Notes: generated by a model from the letters alone, not told the origin. A stretch of DNA of 64,000 nt from Jejubacter calystegiae (GCF_005671395.1 NZ_CP040428.1:2356001-2420000), one strand, 5' to 3'; shown: positions 34,449 through 44,692, counted from the first letter of the stretch. Numbers and translations are program-made.

Positions 34449-36597
34449 AGGACTCAAGACGCTGGTGGGGCGTCTGGGATTAACGCTACGCCGTCGGATA
34501 CCGGTCATCCTGCAGACTGAGGCCGCTGAATGCGGTCTGGCCTGCCTGGCGATGGTTTCGGCGGCACATGGGCAATCTACCGATCTGCTCAGCCTGAGAA
34601 GGCGGGTGGGGCTTTCTTCCCGGGGGAGTACCCTGCGTCAGATTATGGAGATAGCCAACGCCAGCGGCCTGAAAACGCGTGCGCTACGGCTCGATCTGGA
34701 AAATCTCAGCGCCCTGAAAACCCCCTGTATTCTGCACTGGGATCTGAACCATTTTGTGGTACTGGTTGCGGTTCGGCGTGGTCAGGCGATTATCCACGAT
34801 CCTGCCGCAGGGCGGCGGGTGATGGCGATGAGCGAGGTCTCCCACCATTTTACCGGCGTGGCACTGGAGCTCTGGCCCACGGAGCGCTTTAACGAAGGCG
34901 AGGAAGCGCCGCGTAACGTGCTAAAGATTCGCACCCTGACCAAAACCATCAGTGGGCTATGGGGTGCGTTAACTAAGCTATTTTGCTTTTCCCTGCTGAT
35001 TGAGTCAGTCAACCTGCTGCTGCCAGTAGGGATGCAATTGGTGATGGACCATGTGATACCCGCCAGCGACACCGGGCTGCTGACGCTGATTTGCCTTGGA
35101 TTGCTGTTTTTTGTGCTGTTCCGAACCGCGGTCAGTATGACTCGCGGCTGGACATCGCTGGTCATTGGTACGCTCATTGATATTCAATGGAAATCCCGAC
35201 TGTTTGATCACCTTCTGGCGCTGCCTCTGGACTACTTTGAGCGGCGTCGGCTCGGTGATATCCAGTCCCGCTTCGCCTCACTGGATACTCTGCGCACAAC
35301 GCTCACTACCAACGTGGTAAACAGTATTATCGACGGCATCATGTTCGTTGGGCTGCTGGTGATGATGGCGCTCTACGGCGGCTGGCTGGTGTGGGTAGTA
35401 CTGGCATTCACTATGGGCTGGGTTATCTTCCGCATGATGACCTACAGCGCCTGGCGTAGGGTATCTGAAGAGCAGATCGTCAGAACGGCCCGCTCGTCTT
35501 CTCATTTTATGGAAAGCCTGTACGGGATGGGAACGCTCAAGGCGCTTGGGCTGTCCGGGCAGCGTGCCCAGTCGTGGATGAACCTGAATGTCGAAAGCGC
35601 CAACGCCACGGTACGCAAGACCCGTTATGAAATGCTGTTTTCAGGCGGAAATGTACTGATCTCCACGCTGGAGCAGATAACTCTGCTGTGGCTGGCCGCA
35701 GAGCAGGTTATTCAGGGGCATATCACGCTGGGGATGTTTGTGGCGTTCAACACCTATCGCGGTCAGTTTTCCGAACGGGCGGCCAGCCTGCTGGATATGG
35801 CGTTACAGTTGCGTATGCTGTCGCTGCATACCGACAGGGTGGCGGATATTGCCATGACGAGTGTCGAATCCGGCAGTGAGCATGTTTCCGGTCAGGATTC
35901 GCCGCTGGTGCCTCTGGGGCAGCCCGCCTCGCTCACTATCCATAATATGAGTTTTCAGTTCGATGCCCTTTCGCCGCCGCTGTTTCAGGAGCTGGAACTG
36001 TCCGTGGCGCCTGGTGAGAGTCTGGCGATTACCGGCCCTTCCGGGCAGGGGAAAACCTCTCTGATGAAGATTATGGCGGGGCTGGTACAGCCAGCCGGAG
36101 GTGAAATCAGGATCAACGGCATTAATATCCATCAGGCGGGATTTGCGCGTTATCGGGCCTGTATCGCGACGGTATTACAGGACGACACGCTGTTTGCCGG
36201 TTCGGTACGTGAGAACATTACGGGATTCGACAACGAACCGGACGAACGGTGGGTACAGGAGTGCGCTATCCGTAGCAATCTCCATGAAGAGATACAGCGC
36301 ATGCCGATGGGCTATGAAACCTTAATCAGCGAACTGGGTAGTAGCCTGTCGGGCGGTCAGAAACAGCGTTTGCTGATTGCCAGAGCGCTATACCGGCGAC
36401 CGGCGATTCTGTTCCTGGATGAGGCGACCAGCCACCTGGATCAGGACAATGAGGCGCAAATCAACACGGCAATCAAAGAGATGAACATCACCCGCATCAT
36501 GATTGCTCACCGTCCGTCCACCGTGGCATCGGCAGACCGGGTGGTGAATATTCTGGCATTGAAGCAAAAGCAGGAAGTTATCGGGCCAGAAAATTGA
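34438..36597 (+). CDS. C39-peptidase ABC transporter (CvaB/MchF type)
   Basis: 719 aa peptide exporter with built-in leader peptidase. The N-terminal C39 cysteine protease has Cys32 (TEAAECGLACLAMV), His105 (DLNHFVVLV) and Asp121 (IHDPAAG), so it looks active and should cut after a double-glycine leader. Six membrane segments follow (about 165-440). The ATPase has Walker A GPSGQGKTS near residue 533, signature LSGGQKQR near 637, and Walker B ILFLDEATSHLD near 657. It should export a small peptide with the preceding adaptor and TolC. No substrate gene with a GG leader was found next to it. Confidence 0.9.
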   Translation: MTAEGLKTLVGRLGLTLRRRIPVILQTEAAECGLACLAMVSAAHGQSTDLLSLRRRVGLSSRGSTLRQIMEIANASGLKTRALRLDLENLSALKTPCILHWDLNHFVVLVAVRRGQAIIHDPAAGRRVMAMSEVSHHFTGVALELWPTERFNEGEEAPRNVLKIRTLTKTISGLWGALTKLFCFSLLIESVNLLLPVGMQLVMDHVIPASDTGLLTLICLGLLFFVLFRTAVSMTRGWTSLVIGTLIDIQWKSRLFDHLLALPLDYFERRRLGDIQSRFASLDTLRTTLTTNVVNSIIDGIMFVGLLVMMALYGGWLVWVVLAFTMGWVIFRMMTYSAWRRVSEEQIVRTARSSSHFMESLYGMGTLKALGLSGQRAQSWMNLNVESANATVRKTRYEMLFSGGNVLISTLEQITLLWLAAEQVIQGHITLGMFVAFNTYRGQFSERAASLLDMALQLRMLSLHTDRVADIAMTSVESGSEHVSGQDSPLVPLGQPASLTIHNMSFQFDALSPPLFQELELSVAPGESLAITGPSGQGKTSLMKIMAGLVQPAGGEIRINGINIHQAGFARYRACIATVLQDDTLFAGSVRENITGFDNEPDERWVQECAIRSNLHEEIQRMPMGYETLISELGSSLSGGQKQRLLIARALYRRPAILFLDEATSHLDQDNEAQINTAIKEMNITRIMIAHRPSTVASADRVVNILALKQKQEVIGPEN

Positions 36598-36607
36598 ATC
36601 TGTCACA

Positions 36608-36970
36608 GTGATAACGGAGTGTGATAACCGTCAGCTTCTGCTTGCTCGTTTTTTAGTAAGCCTTTATAACAATGGCTGCCTGAATACTGTCGGATTTTTC
36701 GACAGGCAGGCAGAGGCGTTTGGCATTGACTATGAAACCCGCGCCAAAGCAGGGGATTCGGCGGCGCAGCACTATCTGCGGTGGGCGTCGGCCTTGTCGC
36801 GTACGGGCTATGCGGAATACTGGGCTGGAGTCCATTTTCTTAACGGTATCAAAGGCTTTATGGCGCCGGACAAAACCCGGGCGAGCGGATGGCTTAAGGA
36901 GAGCTGCGCCCAGGGATTTGATTCCGCCTGCGATGAGCTGGACAGCCCCGTGCTGGCAGGCGGAGGATAA
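36608..36970 (+). CDS. Sel1-repeat-like small protein of the exporter cluster
   Basis: About 120 aa from a GTG at 36608; the ribosome site is weak and the true start may be further in. The C-terminal two thirds read as one to two Sel1/TPR-like units (KAGDSAAQHYLRWASALSRT and ASGWLKESCAQGFDSACDEL), an alpha-alpha solenoid used for protein contacts. It starts 10 bp after the ABC gene, so it is probably cotranscribed. No signal peptide is evident. A maturation, immunity or accessory role is possible, but the sequence does not show which. Confidence 0.6.
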   Translation: MITECDNRQLLLARFLVSLYNNGCLNTVGFFDRQAEAFGIDYETRAKAGDSAAQHYLRWASALSRTGYAEYWAGVHFLNGIKGFMAPDKTRASGWLKESCAQGFDSACDELDSPVLAGGG

Positions 36971-36977
36971 GCCCGGC

Positions 36978-37673
36978 TCAGGCCAGACCGATTTTTTCCT
37001 TCATCGCGGCCAGGATTACCGCCTTATCGTTCAGGTAGCCGCTCAGACCGTTAGCACGAAGATGGCAGGCGGCGCATTCGCCGCAGCCGTCGCCGCGAAT
37101 GCCGTTATAGCAGGTCAGGGTGTGCTCCCGTACCAAATCCAGTCGGCCCCAGTAGTCGGCCAGCGCCCAGGTTTCCGCTTTGTTGAGCCACATCAGCGGC
37201 GTTTCAAAGCGTACATCCCGGGCCATCCCCAGCGTAACGGCGTGGTTTAGCGCCTTCACGAACTCGTCGCGGCAGTCTGGGTAGCCGGAAAAATCGGTTT
37301 CGCATACTCCGGTAATCACCGCTTCGGCCTTGACCTGATAAGCGTAAATGGCCGCCAGGGTCAGAAACAGAATATTGCGTCCTGGCACGAAGGTATTGGG
37401 AATGCCGTCGGCTTCCGGTTCGTAATCCGGCACCGGGATGCTGTCGCGGGTCAGGCTGCTAATCGCCAGTTCATTCAGAAGCGTCACGTCCAGCACTTTG
37501 TGTGCGGCGGCGCCCAGTTCCAGCGCCAGTTCGCGGGCGACATCGATCTCCGCATGGTGACGTTGACCATAATCGAAAGTGACGCAGTGGACTTCGTCAT
37601 ACTGCGCCAGGGCCTGGATCAGGCAGGTGGTGGAGTCCTGGCCACCGCTGAAAACGACAACTGCGCGTTTCAT
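36978..37673 (-). CDS. queC: QueC, 7-cyano-7-deazaguanine synthase
   Basis: 231 aa, same length as E. coli QueC. It converts 7-carboxy-7-deazaguanine to preQ0 with ammonia and ATP, for queuosine tRNA modification. PP-loop SGGQDSTTC lies at residues 9-17. The C-terminal zinc site is the cluster [19 protein letters not shown]. It ends 7 bp from the Sel1-like gene, convergent. ybaE lies 61 bp upstream of it on the same strand. Confidence 0.97.
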   Translation of the reverse strand: MKRAVVVFSGGQDSTTCLIQALAQYDEVHCVTFDYGQRHHAEIDVARELALELGAAAHKVLDVTLLNELAISSLTRDSIPVPDYEPEADGIPNTFVPGRNILFLTLAAIYAYQVKAEAVITGVCETDFSGYPDCRDEFVKALNHAVTLGMARDVRFETPLMWLNKAETWALADYWGRLDLVREHTLTCYNGIRGDGCGECAACHLRANGLSGYLNDKAVILAAMKEKIGLA

Positions 37674-37734
37674 GATTCACCTGGTAGTGGTTAGTTATGT
37701 CGGGGCGTCATGGTACGCCATCGGCCGTCCTGCG

Positions 37735-39435
37735 TCACGTACCCGGCGGCGGCAGCCAGGCCCGGGAAAAGTCAAACCAGCCCCAGGCGTTCAGTTGAAT
37801 CCCCTGTACCCCCGGGGGAGCGCTGATCTGATAGCGATAGTTAAACAGCGGCGTGACTATGGCCTGCTCTACCAGACGACTGAACAGCCTGCGCAGGGCG
37901 TCGTTGCGATCCCGGGTTTCTGGTGAACGCTGTAGCGCATCCAGCGTCGCCTGGATATGGGCCTGTTGCGGCCCGCTCAGGATAAAGGACCACAGTGGAT
38001 CGCAGCGTAGCCACTGCTCCAGGGTATATTCCGCCGCTTCACCGATCAGCCGGTCGCCCATAACCAGATCGGCTTCCTCGACCGCCAGGCCGTCGTCCCA
38101 GTTTTTCACATTGCGGAACACCAGTTCCAGCTCGCAGCCCAGCTCCGCCAGGCGGCGACGCAACTGCTGCGCCATGGCGTGGAGTTCGACCGGTAGTCGG
38201 TAAAGAAGCCGCAGCCGCGGCGGCAGCTGAACAGGGGCGACATCGGTAAAATTGGGCAACTGTTGGCCGGGCAGCAGGGTGTGGCTTGGCGTGATCAGTT
38301 CGGGATCCAGCGGTAGCGCATCGAGCATGCCTTGCTGGTGGATCAAAGCCATCAGATAACGGGCCTGGGGCGCTGACAGCCGCCCTTGCTGGCGGATCGC
38401 CAGCCAGCTGAATCCCAGACTCACGCTGCGACTGACCGGACGTAGATCGGGAAACTGTGCCTGCTGGCCGATGGCGATCTGCACCGGATGACGACAGCTG
38501 GTGCCGAGCTGTTCGTCAAACAGACCCGGCGTTATCCAGAACTCAATGGCCCGCAACAGCGGATGCGCCAGGTGATAACCGTCGTGGCTCTCAAGTCGCA
38601 CCAGACTATTGTCGAAGTGGCTCAGGCGGAAGGGGCCGCAGCCCAGCCTGTCTTCATCGGGATGGGCAATTCGGCTGCCGAAGCTGGCGAGCCGCCAGGG
38701 GAGCCAGTAGTCGGGCTGATGAAGCCGGAAACGCAGGCACCAGGCGTGCGGCGCATCGATTTGCGCTACGCTTGCAAACAGGCGGCTGAACATGGGCTGA
38801 GTCATCAGCGTCTGCAGGCGCGCCAGAATCTGTTCGGCACTGACCGATTCGCCATCGTGCCAGCGCAGGGTGGGGCGCAGGAAAAAGTGCCAGCAGGTGC
38901 CGCTATTGTCCGTCTGCCAGCGGTGCGCCATATCGGGTTGCGGTTGGGAGCTGTCATCGCTGAAACGGGCCAGACCGGCGAAGATCTGGCTGGTCAGGTG
39001 CTGTTCGGCTCGACCGGGTAAAAAACCTGGCGTGAGCGATTCAAGGGGACGATAGTAAGGAATACGCAGAGTAGGAATATCGTTCTGCCACTGCCCGCCG
39101 AGCAGGGGTTGTAGCACATGGCGCAACTGTTCCGGCGCCAGCTGGGCCAGTGCCAGGGCGCTTTGCTGTTGCCCCTTATCCAGCGCCTGCTGCATCAGCA
39201 AGGCCCGGACTTCGTCGGGGCTTACCAGGAAACTGAGTTCACCGCGGCGTCCGCGACCGGCGCTGGCGCGCCAGCGCAGCCAGCCAGCGTTCTCCAGTTG
39301 GCCCAGCAGGGTGCGGATATGGCGTTCGCTACAGAAACAGTGGGCCGCCAGTTCGGCGACGGTCGCCTGTTGGGGAGCGCCTTCGGAAGGCTGCCACAGG
39401 CGCTGAAACTGATTGAGTCGGTTGAGTTGGCGCAT
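37735..39435 (-). CDS. ybaE: YbaE, SgrR-like transcription factor with solute-binding domain
   Basis: 566 aa from MRQLNRLNQFQRLW, the same length as E. coli YbaE. An N-terminal winged-helix domain (about 1-110, with CFCSERHIRTLLGQLENAGW) is joined to a peptide/solute-binding SBP_bac_5-type domain (about 145-560, with LRIPYYRPLESLTPGFLPGR). The layout is that of SgrR, the activator of the sugar-phosphate-stress RNA SgrS, but YbaE is a paralog whose ligand is unknown. It is divergent from cof with a ~100-bp gap. Confidence 0.9.
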   Translation of the reverse strand: MRQLNRLNQFQRLWQPSEGAPQQATVAELAAHCFCSERHIRTLLGQLENAGWLRWRASAGRGRRGELSFLVSPDEVRALLMQQALDKGQQQSALALAQLAPEQLRHVLQPLLGGQWQNDIPTLRIPYYRPLESLTPGFLPGRAEQHLTSQIFAGLARFSDDSSQPQPDMAHRWQTDNSGTCWHFFLRPTLRWHDGESVSAEQILARLQTLMTQPMFSRLFASVAQIDAPHAWCLRFRLHQPDYWLPWRLASFGSRIAHPDEDRLGCGPFRLSHFDNSLVRLESHDGYHLAHPLLRAIEFWITPGLFDEQLGTSCRHPVQIAIGQQAQFPDLRPVSRSVSLGFSWLAIRQQGRLSAPQARYLMALIHQQGMLDALPLDPELITPSHTLLPGQQLPNFTDVAPVQLPPRLRLLYRLPVELHAMAQQLRRRLAELGCELELVFRNVKNWDDGLAVEEADLVMGDRLIGEAAEYTLEQWLRCDPLWSFILSGPQQAHIQATLDALQRSPETRDRNDALRRLFSRLVEQAIVTPLFNYRYQISAPPGVQGIQLNAWGWFDFSRAWLPPPGT

Positions 39436-39534
39436 GGCTAAATACGGAACAATTTTTTGGCAAGTATTCACTATTTGTTCCGGATAATCCAGGCAATACT
39501 GCCGGTTATCAGTAACAGACTGAATGAGGGCTTT

Positions 39535-40356
39535 ATGGCGCGACTAGCGGCTTTTGATATGGACGGCACACTGCTGATGCCGGACCACCGAATGGGGGAA
39601 GTGACCCGGCGCACGCTTGAGCGTTTGCGCGAGCGGGATGTGATCCTGACCTTCGCCACCGGACGCCATCTGCTGGAGATGCGCCATATTGCCAGTGAAC
39701 TGCTGAACGGCGCGTTTTTGATTACCGGCAACGGTACCCGGGTGCATGATATTCGCGGCGAACGCCTGTGGGGCAACGATCTTGCCCCGGATGTCGCAGA
39801 ACGGGTGTTGCACGGCCACTGGGAAACCCGCGCCAGCATGCACGTGTTTAACGACAGCGGCTGGATGACCCAGAGTGATATCCCGGAGCTACTGAAGGCC
39901 CATGTTTACAGCGGTTTTCGCTATCGGCTGGTGGACCTGAAACGGCTTCCGGCCCATGAGGTGACCAAAATCTCCTTCTGTGGCGATCGCGACGATCTGG
40001 TGCAGTTGCGGATTCAGCTTAACGATGCGCTGGGAGAGCGGGCGCACCTCTGCTTCTCCTCCGTGGACTGTCTGGAAATTTTGCCCCATGGCTGTAACAA
40101 GGGCGCGGCGCTGGCGGTGCTTGGCGCGCATCTGGATGTGCCCCTTGCCGAATGTATGGCCTTTGGCGATGCGATGAACGATCGCGAGATGCTGGGTGCC
40201 GTAGGGCACGGCGTGATTATGGGCAATGCCATGCCCCAGCTCCGGCAGGCGCTGCCTCACCTGCCAGTGATCGGCCACTGCGCCAGAGAAGGGGTGGCCC
40301 ACTATTTAACCCATTGGCTGGATACGCCCCATCTTTCATATTCCCCCGAAAGGTGA
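39535..40356 (+). CDS. cof: Cof, HAD-family phosphatase
   Basis: 273 aa HAD type IIB hydrolase; in E. coli Cof removes the pyrophosphate from HMP-PP (thiamin intermediate) and also acts on sugar phosphates and PLP. HAD motif I is FDMDGTLL (nucleophile Asp8), motif II TFATGRH near 40, motif III Lys in CNKGAA near 190, and motif [12 protein letters not shown] near 212. The start at 39535 follows GAGGG and matches the E. coli N-terminus [11 protein letters not shown]. Confidence 0.95.
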   Translation: MARLAAFDMDGTLLMPDHRMGEVTRRTLERLRERDVILTFATGRHLLEMRHIASELLNGAFLITGNGTRVHDIRGERLWGNDLAPDVAERVLHGHWETRASMHVFNDSGWMTQSDIPELLKAHVYSGFRYRLVDLKRLPAHEVTKISFCGDRDDLVQLRIQLNDALGERAHLCFSSVDCLEILPHGCNKGAALAVLGAHLDVPLAECMAFGDAMNDREMLGAVGHGVIMGNAMPQLRQALPHLPVIGHCAREGVAHYLTHWLDTPHLSYSPER

Positions 40357-40369
40357 GTGGCACTACGGC

Positions 40370-40396
40370 AGGCCCGCTTCAGGCGGGCCTTTTTTA
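40370..40396 (+). terminator. cof terminator
   Basis: AGGCCCGC / GCGGGCCT stem with TTCA loop, then TTTTT. Confidence 0.9.
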
Positions 40397-40476
40397 TGGT
40401 TCATCGCGGATTAGCGTGAAACTGGAGTTATGGTGGTTAGCCCATTTGTCTTGATGAATATGCAATGGTGGAGAAG

Positions 40477-41154
40477 GTTCCGTTCACCTTAAGGTGATTT
40501 TGCCTATGCCAGTTCCGGAACCGGTGAACGGGTCAGGAGGCTCAAACGCCGCCTCCTGACAACCTGGCTTTCCGGCGTAAAAATCGCCCTTCGGGATTAC
40601 TCGGCCCGTCCCTGGGCCTCGCCCCTCCGGGGCCAACGCCTGCGGCGTTGTTCAAAATTGCTCCCGGCAATTTTGTCCTCCGCTTTTCCCGTCCGCCGGA
40701 CGGGTCGGGCATAACGGCACGTCCGTGTGCCGTATGCCCTCAGCCCGACGTCCTGTCGGGCTGACCCTGGCGCCCGTGAACGCTTCGGCGATTTTCAGGC
40801 CGGAGAGTGTCACCACCTTTAATCTTCAGCCTGATTTATCAGGAAAGGATATTGCTGGTGTCATTCCGGTAAACAGACTGAAGCGACGAGGGGGTTATGT
40901 CCCGGCTTAAAAAACGCCGGAGCGTTCACGGAGGGCCGGAGGAGCGACACGGATGTTGCGACAGGGCGAGGCCGCCAGGGATGGCGGCTCTCGCCCGGTC
41001 CGGTAAGCCCGGAGTGATAAGCGCAGGGGACCGCGCAAGCGGCGTTTTTTACCGCCGGGAAGCCCGGGTTGTCAGGGTGGTGGCGACTGAGCCACCCTGA
41101 CCCGTTCACCGGCGGTGAATTAACAGAGCAGCAGTCACGAAAAGTGAACGGAAC
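40477..41154. mobile_element. 678-bp non-coding palindromic element with terminal inverted repeats
   Basis: The ends are perfect inverted repeats, GTTCCGTTCAC at 40477-40487 and GTGAACGGAAC at 41144-41154. Further in, both ends share CCGGTGAACGGGTCAGG, then a 10-bp-stem hairpin (GTCAGGAGGC/GCCTCCTGAC at 40532-40560; GTCAGGGTGG/CCACCCTGAC at 41071-41101), then CCTGACAACC(T/C)GG, so the terminal repeats extend imperfectly to ~110 bp. Inner segments near 40774 and 40895-40925 are also related in inverted orientation (CGTGAACGC, GCCGG). Between them are many hairpins, for example CAACGCC/GGCGTTG, CAGCCCGA/TCGGGCTG and GGGCATA/TATGCCC. No transposase and no convincing gene are present, and no target duplication is obvious. 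It fills most of the 876-bp gap between cof and the PLP enzyme. Classing it as mobile is inference. Confidence 0.6.
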
Positions 41155-41232
41155 AGCCACCGCATCATCATATTCTGCCGGTTTTTAGCTTCCGCTTTCG
41201 AATACTCCACGCTAATTCGCGATGAACCTTTT

Positions 41233-42279
41233 TTATTTCATCATCTGCTCAATCTGCGCCCGCCACGGACGCGGATCGCCAATATGCTCCGCCACCCACT
41301 GCGGATTGTAGTATGTCTCCAGATAGCGATCGCCGCTGTCGCACAGCAGCGTGACGATGGCGCCCTGGCGACCTTCGTCACGCATTCTGGCCGCCAGCTG
41401 TAGCACACCCCACATATTGGTACCGGTAGAAGCGCCAGGCCGACGACCCAACTGGCTTTCCAGCCACTGCATGGCGGCGATGCTGGCGGCATCGGGTACT
41501 CGCATCATTTCGTCGATGGCGTCCGGAATAAACGACGGCTCAACTCTTGGGCGACCGATCCCTTCAATCCGGCTGCCGGTTGCGCTGGAGAGCGACGGGC
41601 AGCGCTGTTGCCAGTAGTCCAGGAACACCGAGTTATCGGGATCCACCACCGCCAGCCGGGTAGGGTAGCCTTTACAGCGAAGATAGCGGCCGATGGTGGC
41701 GGAAGTGCCGCCAGTACCGGCGCTCATCACGATATATTCCGGCACCGGAAAGGGTTCGCTTTCCATCTGGCGGAAGATGCTGTCGGCAATATTATTGTTG
41801 CCGCGCCAGTCGGTGGCCCGCTCGGCAAAAGTGAACTGATCCATATAGTGGCCGTTCAGTTCCCGGGCCAGCTCTTCGGCGGCGGCGTATATCTCGCAGG
41901 GGCTGTCGACGAAGTGGCAGCGACCGCCGTAAAAGGCGATTTGTTCTATCTTACGGCGGGCCGTATAGCCGGGCATCACGGCGATAAACGGCAGGCCGAG
42001 CAGCCGGGCGAAGTAAGCTTCGGAAACTGCGGTGGAGCCGGATGAAGCTTCAATAATCGGCATGCCTTCCCGGATCCAGCCATTGCACAGGCCATACAGA
42101 AACAGCGAACGCGCCAGGCGATGCTTCAGACTACCGGTTGGGTGGGTGCTCTCATCTTTCAGATAAAGATAAATCCCGGGAAAGGCGGGCAGCGTCAGCC
42201 GAATCAAATGGGTATCGGCAGAGCGTTGGTAGTCGGCGTTAATCTCATTAATGGCCTGAGTGGCCCATTGTCTGGTCAT
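41233..42279 (-). CDS. PLP-dependent cysteine desulfhydrase/synthase-family enzyme (CcdA-like)
   Basis: 348 aa from the chosen ATG at 42279; a longer reading to 42348 exists but leaves little room for a divergent promoter. It is a fold-type II PLP enzyme of the cysteine synthase family. The PLP lysine is Lys52 in [11 protein letters not shown], with SSGSTAVS as the substrate/phosphate loop and [14 protein letters not shown] as the PLP-phosphate loop. Homologues next to a decR/ybaO regulator have been described as cysteine-inducible cysteine desulfhydrases (CcdA of Pantoea) that detoxify cysteine to pyruvate, ammonia and sulfide. The divergent decR 123 bp away supports that role here; activity is inferred. 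Confidence 0.8.
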   Translation of the reverse strand: MTRQWATQAINEINADYQRSADTHLIRLTLPAFPGIYLYLKDESTHPTGSLKHRLARSLFLYGLCNGWIREGMPIIEASSGSTAVSEAYFARLLGLPFIAVMPGYTARRKIEQIAFYGGRCHFVDSPCEIYAAAEELARELNGHYMDQFTFAERATDWRGNNNIADSIFRQMESEPFPVPEYIVMSAGTGGTSATIGRYLRCKGYPTRLAVVDPDNSVFLDYWQQRCPSLSSATGSRIEGIGRPRVEPSFIPDAIDEMMRVPDAASIAAMQWLESQLGRRPGASTGTNMWGVLQLAARMRDEGRQGAIVTLLCDSGDRYLETYYNPQWVAEHIGDPRPWRAQIEQMMK

Positions 42280-42402
42280 GGCAGCGTGTCCGTTTGTCTG
42301 TTTGTGCAGCGCTACTTTACCCCGGACTTCGGAAAAAGGGATTGCCATTTAGCCCCCCGAAGACCACCATGATAGAAAATATTTCTCTGTTATGGTGAAA
42401 AT

Positions 42403-42861
42403 ATGGATAAAACTGACCGCAGGCTGCTGGCGCTTCTTCAGCAGGACTGTTCGCTCTCTTTGCAGGAGCTGGCGGATGCCGTTAATCTGACTACAACTCC
42501 CTGCTGGAAACGCCTTAAGCGGCTGGAAGAGGCGGGAATTATTCAGGGCCGTGTAGCGTTGCTGGACCCGGAAAAACTGGGCCTGGGGCTAACGGCCTTT
42601 GTGCTGATTAAAACCCAGCAGCACAGCAGCCAGTGGTACAGCCAGTTCGTGGCAGCGGTGGACGCAATGCCGGAGGTGCTGGGTTTCTGGCGCATGGCGG
42701 GGGAGTATGACTATCTGATGCGGGTGCAGGTGGCGGATATGAAGCGCTATGACGATTTCTACAAACGCCTGGTTAACAGCGTGCCGGGCCTGAGCGATGT
42801 GACTTCGAGTTTCGCCATGGAACAGATAAAATATACTACTGCGTTGCCGCTGGAAAATTAG
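42403..42861 (+). CDS. decR: DecR (YbaO), Lrp/AsnC-family cysteine-responsive regulator
   Basis: 152 aa. N-terminal helix-turn-helix ([20 protein letters not shown] with [14 protein letters not shown] as recognition helix) and C-terminal RAM ligand domain (from about residue 65, [20 protein letters not shown]). In E. coli DecR activates cysteine detoxification genes in response to cysteine. Here it is divergent from a cysteine-degrading PLP enzyme, the likely target, and is followed by mdlA after 61 bp. Confidence 0.94.
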   Translation: MDKTDRRLLALLQQDCSLSLQELADAVNLTTTPCWKRLKRLEEAGIIQGRVALLDPEKLGLGLTAFVLIKTQQHSSQWYSQFVAAVDAMPEVLGFWRMAGEYDYLMRVQVADMKRYDDFYKRLVNSVPGLSDVTSSFAMEQIKYTTALPLEN

Positions 42862-42922
42862 GGCAACCCTCTTTGTTCTGTTGCGCCCAGCCGCGGGCGG
42901 GCGATATCAGGAATTTTGTCGC

Positions 42923-44692
42923 GTGCGATTATTTGCTCAATTAAGCTGGTTTTTTCTCCGTGAATGGCGGCGCTATCTTAGCGCAGTATCTCTGCTGATA
43001 TTGGTGTCCATTCTGCAACTTATCCCTCCCAGACTGGTGGGAGTCATTGTCGATGGCGTGACCGAAAGCCATTTCAGTACCGGGCAGATCCTTAAATGGG
43101 TTGGCCTGATGGCGCTGATTGCGGTCATGGTCTATCTGCTGCGCTATTTCTGGCGCGTTCTGCTATTTGGCGCGTCGTATCGCCTGGCGGTGGAGCTGCG
43201 TGAATCCTACTATCGCCAGTTGTGTCGCCAGAATCCTACCTTTTATTTGCGTCACCGCACTGGCGATCTGATGGCACGGGCCACTAACGATGTGGATCGG
43301 GTGGTGTTTGCCGCCGGGGAAGGGGTGCTGACCCTGGTGGATTCACTGGTGATGGGCTGTGCGGTGCTGATTGTGATGAGCACCCAAATTAGTTGGCAGT
43401 TAACGCTGCTGGCGCTACTCCCCATGCCGGTAATGGCGGTGGTGATTAAGCGCTATGGCGATATGCTGCACCAGCGCTTTAAGCGAGCTCAGGCGGCATT
43501 CTCCACCCTGAACGATCGCACCCAGGAGAGTATGACCAGTATCCGCATGATCAAAGCCTTTGGGCTGGAGGACAGACAGTCGGCGCTGTTTGCCGATGAA
43601 GCGCGTGATACCGGCGAGCGCAATCTGCAGGTGGCGCGCATTGACGCCCGCTTCGATCCTACTATTTATATCGCTATTGGCATGGCGAACCTGCTGGCGG
43701 TGGCTGGCGGAAGCTGGATGGTGGTTCAGGGCACGCTGACCCTGGGGCAACTGACGAGTTTCACCATGTATCTTGGTCTGATGATTTGGCCGATGCTGGC
43801 GCTGGCGTGGATGTTTAACATCGTCGAACGCGGCAGTGCCGCTTACAGCCGTATCCGGGCGCTACTGGCGGAAGCGCCGGCCATTGCCGATGGCGACCAG
43901 CCGCTGCCTGCCGGGCGTGGGACGCTACAGATGGATGTGAAAGCGTTTCACTATCCTGAAACCGCCGAACCCACGCTGGAAAATATCGCGTTCACCCTGG
44001 CTCCGGGCCGGATGCTGGGGCTGTGCGGCCCCACCGGCTCCGGTAAGAGCAGCATACTGGCGCTAATTCAGCGTCACTTCGACCCCGATAGCGGCGAGAT
44101 CCGCTTCCACGATATGGCGCTGCCAACGCTGCGTATCGACGACTGGCGCGCCAGGCTGGCGGTGGTGAACCAGGGGCCGTTCCTGTTTTCCGACACGGTG
44201 GCCGCCAATATCGCGCTGGGTCGCCCGGGCGCCACGCAGCAGCAGATAGAAGAAGCGGCGCGGCTGGCCTGCGTACATGACGATATCCTGCGCCTTGCCA
44301 ATGGTTATGAGACCGAAGTGGGGGAGCGCGGCGTGATGCTCTCCGGCGGCCAGAAGCAGCGTATCGCCATTGCCCGGGCTCTGTTGCTCGATGCCGAAAT
44401 ATTGATCCTCGACGATGCGCTGTCGGCGGTAGACGGGCGCACCGAGCACCAGATCCTCCATAACCTGAAAACCTGGGGTAAAGAGCGCACCCTGATAGTT
44501 AGCGCTCACCGTCTGTCGGCCCTGACGGCTGCCAGCGAGATACTGGTGCTGCAACGCGGTCAGGTGGCGCAGCGCGGTCGCCATGACCGGCTGGTGGAGC
44601 AGCCAGGCTGGTATCGCGATATGTACCGCTATCAGCAACTGGAAGCCGCGCTGGATGAAGCGCCGGTCGACGAGGAGGCAACGGATGCGTAA
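42923..44692 (+). CDS. mdlA: MdlA, ABC exporter half-transporter
   Basis: 589 aa from a GTG at 42923 preceded by AGGA; this start gives (M)[18 protein letters not shown] as in E. coli. Six membrane helices (about 15-300) precede an ATPase domain with Walker [10 protein letters not shown] near residue 369, signature LSGGQKQR near 475 and Walker [13 protein letters not shown] near 495. The Asp-Asp in Walker B instead of Asp-Glu suggests a degenerate catalytic site, with the partner MdlB holding the consensus one. It forms a heterodimer with MdlB; the substrate is unknown (multidrug-like). Confidence 0.95.
   Translation: MRLFAQLSWFFLREWRRYLSAVSLLILVSILQLIPPRLVGVIVDGVTESHFSTGQILKWVGLMALIAVMVYLLRYFWRVLLFGASYRLAVELRESYYRQLCRQNPTFYLRHRTGDLMARATNDVDRVVFAAGEGVLTLVDSLVMGCAVLIVMSTQISWQLTLLALLPMPVMAVVIKRYGDMLHQRFKRAQAAFSTLNDRTQESMTSIRMIKAFGLEDRQSALFADEARDTGERNLQVARIDARFDPTIYIAIGMANLLAVAGGSWMVVQGTLTLGQLTSFTMYLGLMIWPMLALAWMFNIVERGSAAYSRIRALLAEAPAIADGDQPLPAGRGTLQMDVKAFHYPETAEPTLENIAFTLAPGRMLGLCGPTGSGKSSILALIQRHFDPDSGEIRFHDMALPTLRIDDWRARLAVVNQGPFLFSDTVAANIALGRPGATQQQIEEAARLACVHDDILRLANGYETEVGERGVMLSGGQKQRIAIARALLLDAEILILDDALSAVDGRTEHQILHNLKTWGKERTLIVSAHRLSALTAASEILVLQRGQVAQRGRHDRLVEQPGWYRDMYRYQQLEAALDEAPVDEEATDA

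Noticed and set aside
40725-41160. Short open frames inside the 678-bp element (for example 40897-41100)
   Set aside because: They run through hairpins and terminal repeats, have no ribosome site or domain pattern, and overlap one another on both strands.
42280-42348. Longer N-terminus for the PLP enzyme starting at 42348
   Set aside because: Adds 23 residues without family resemblance and leaves only ~54 bp for the divergent promoters; kept as a minor alternative only.
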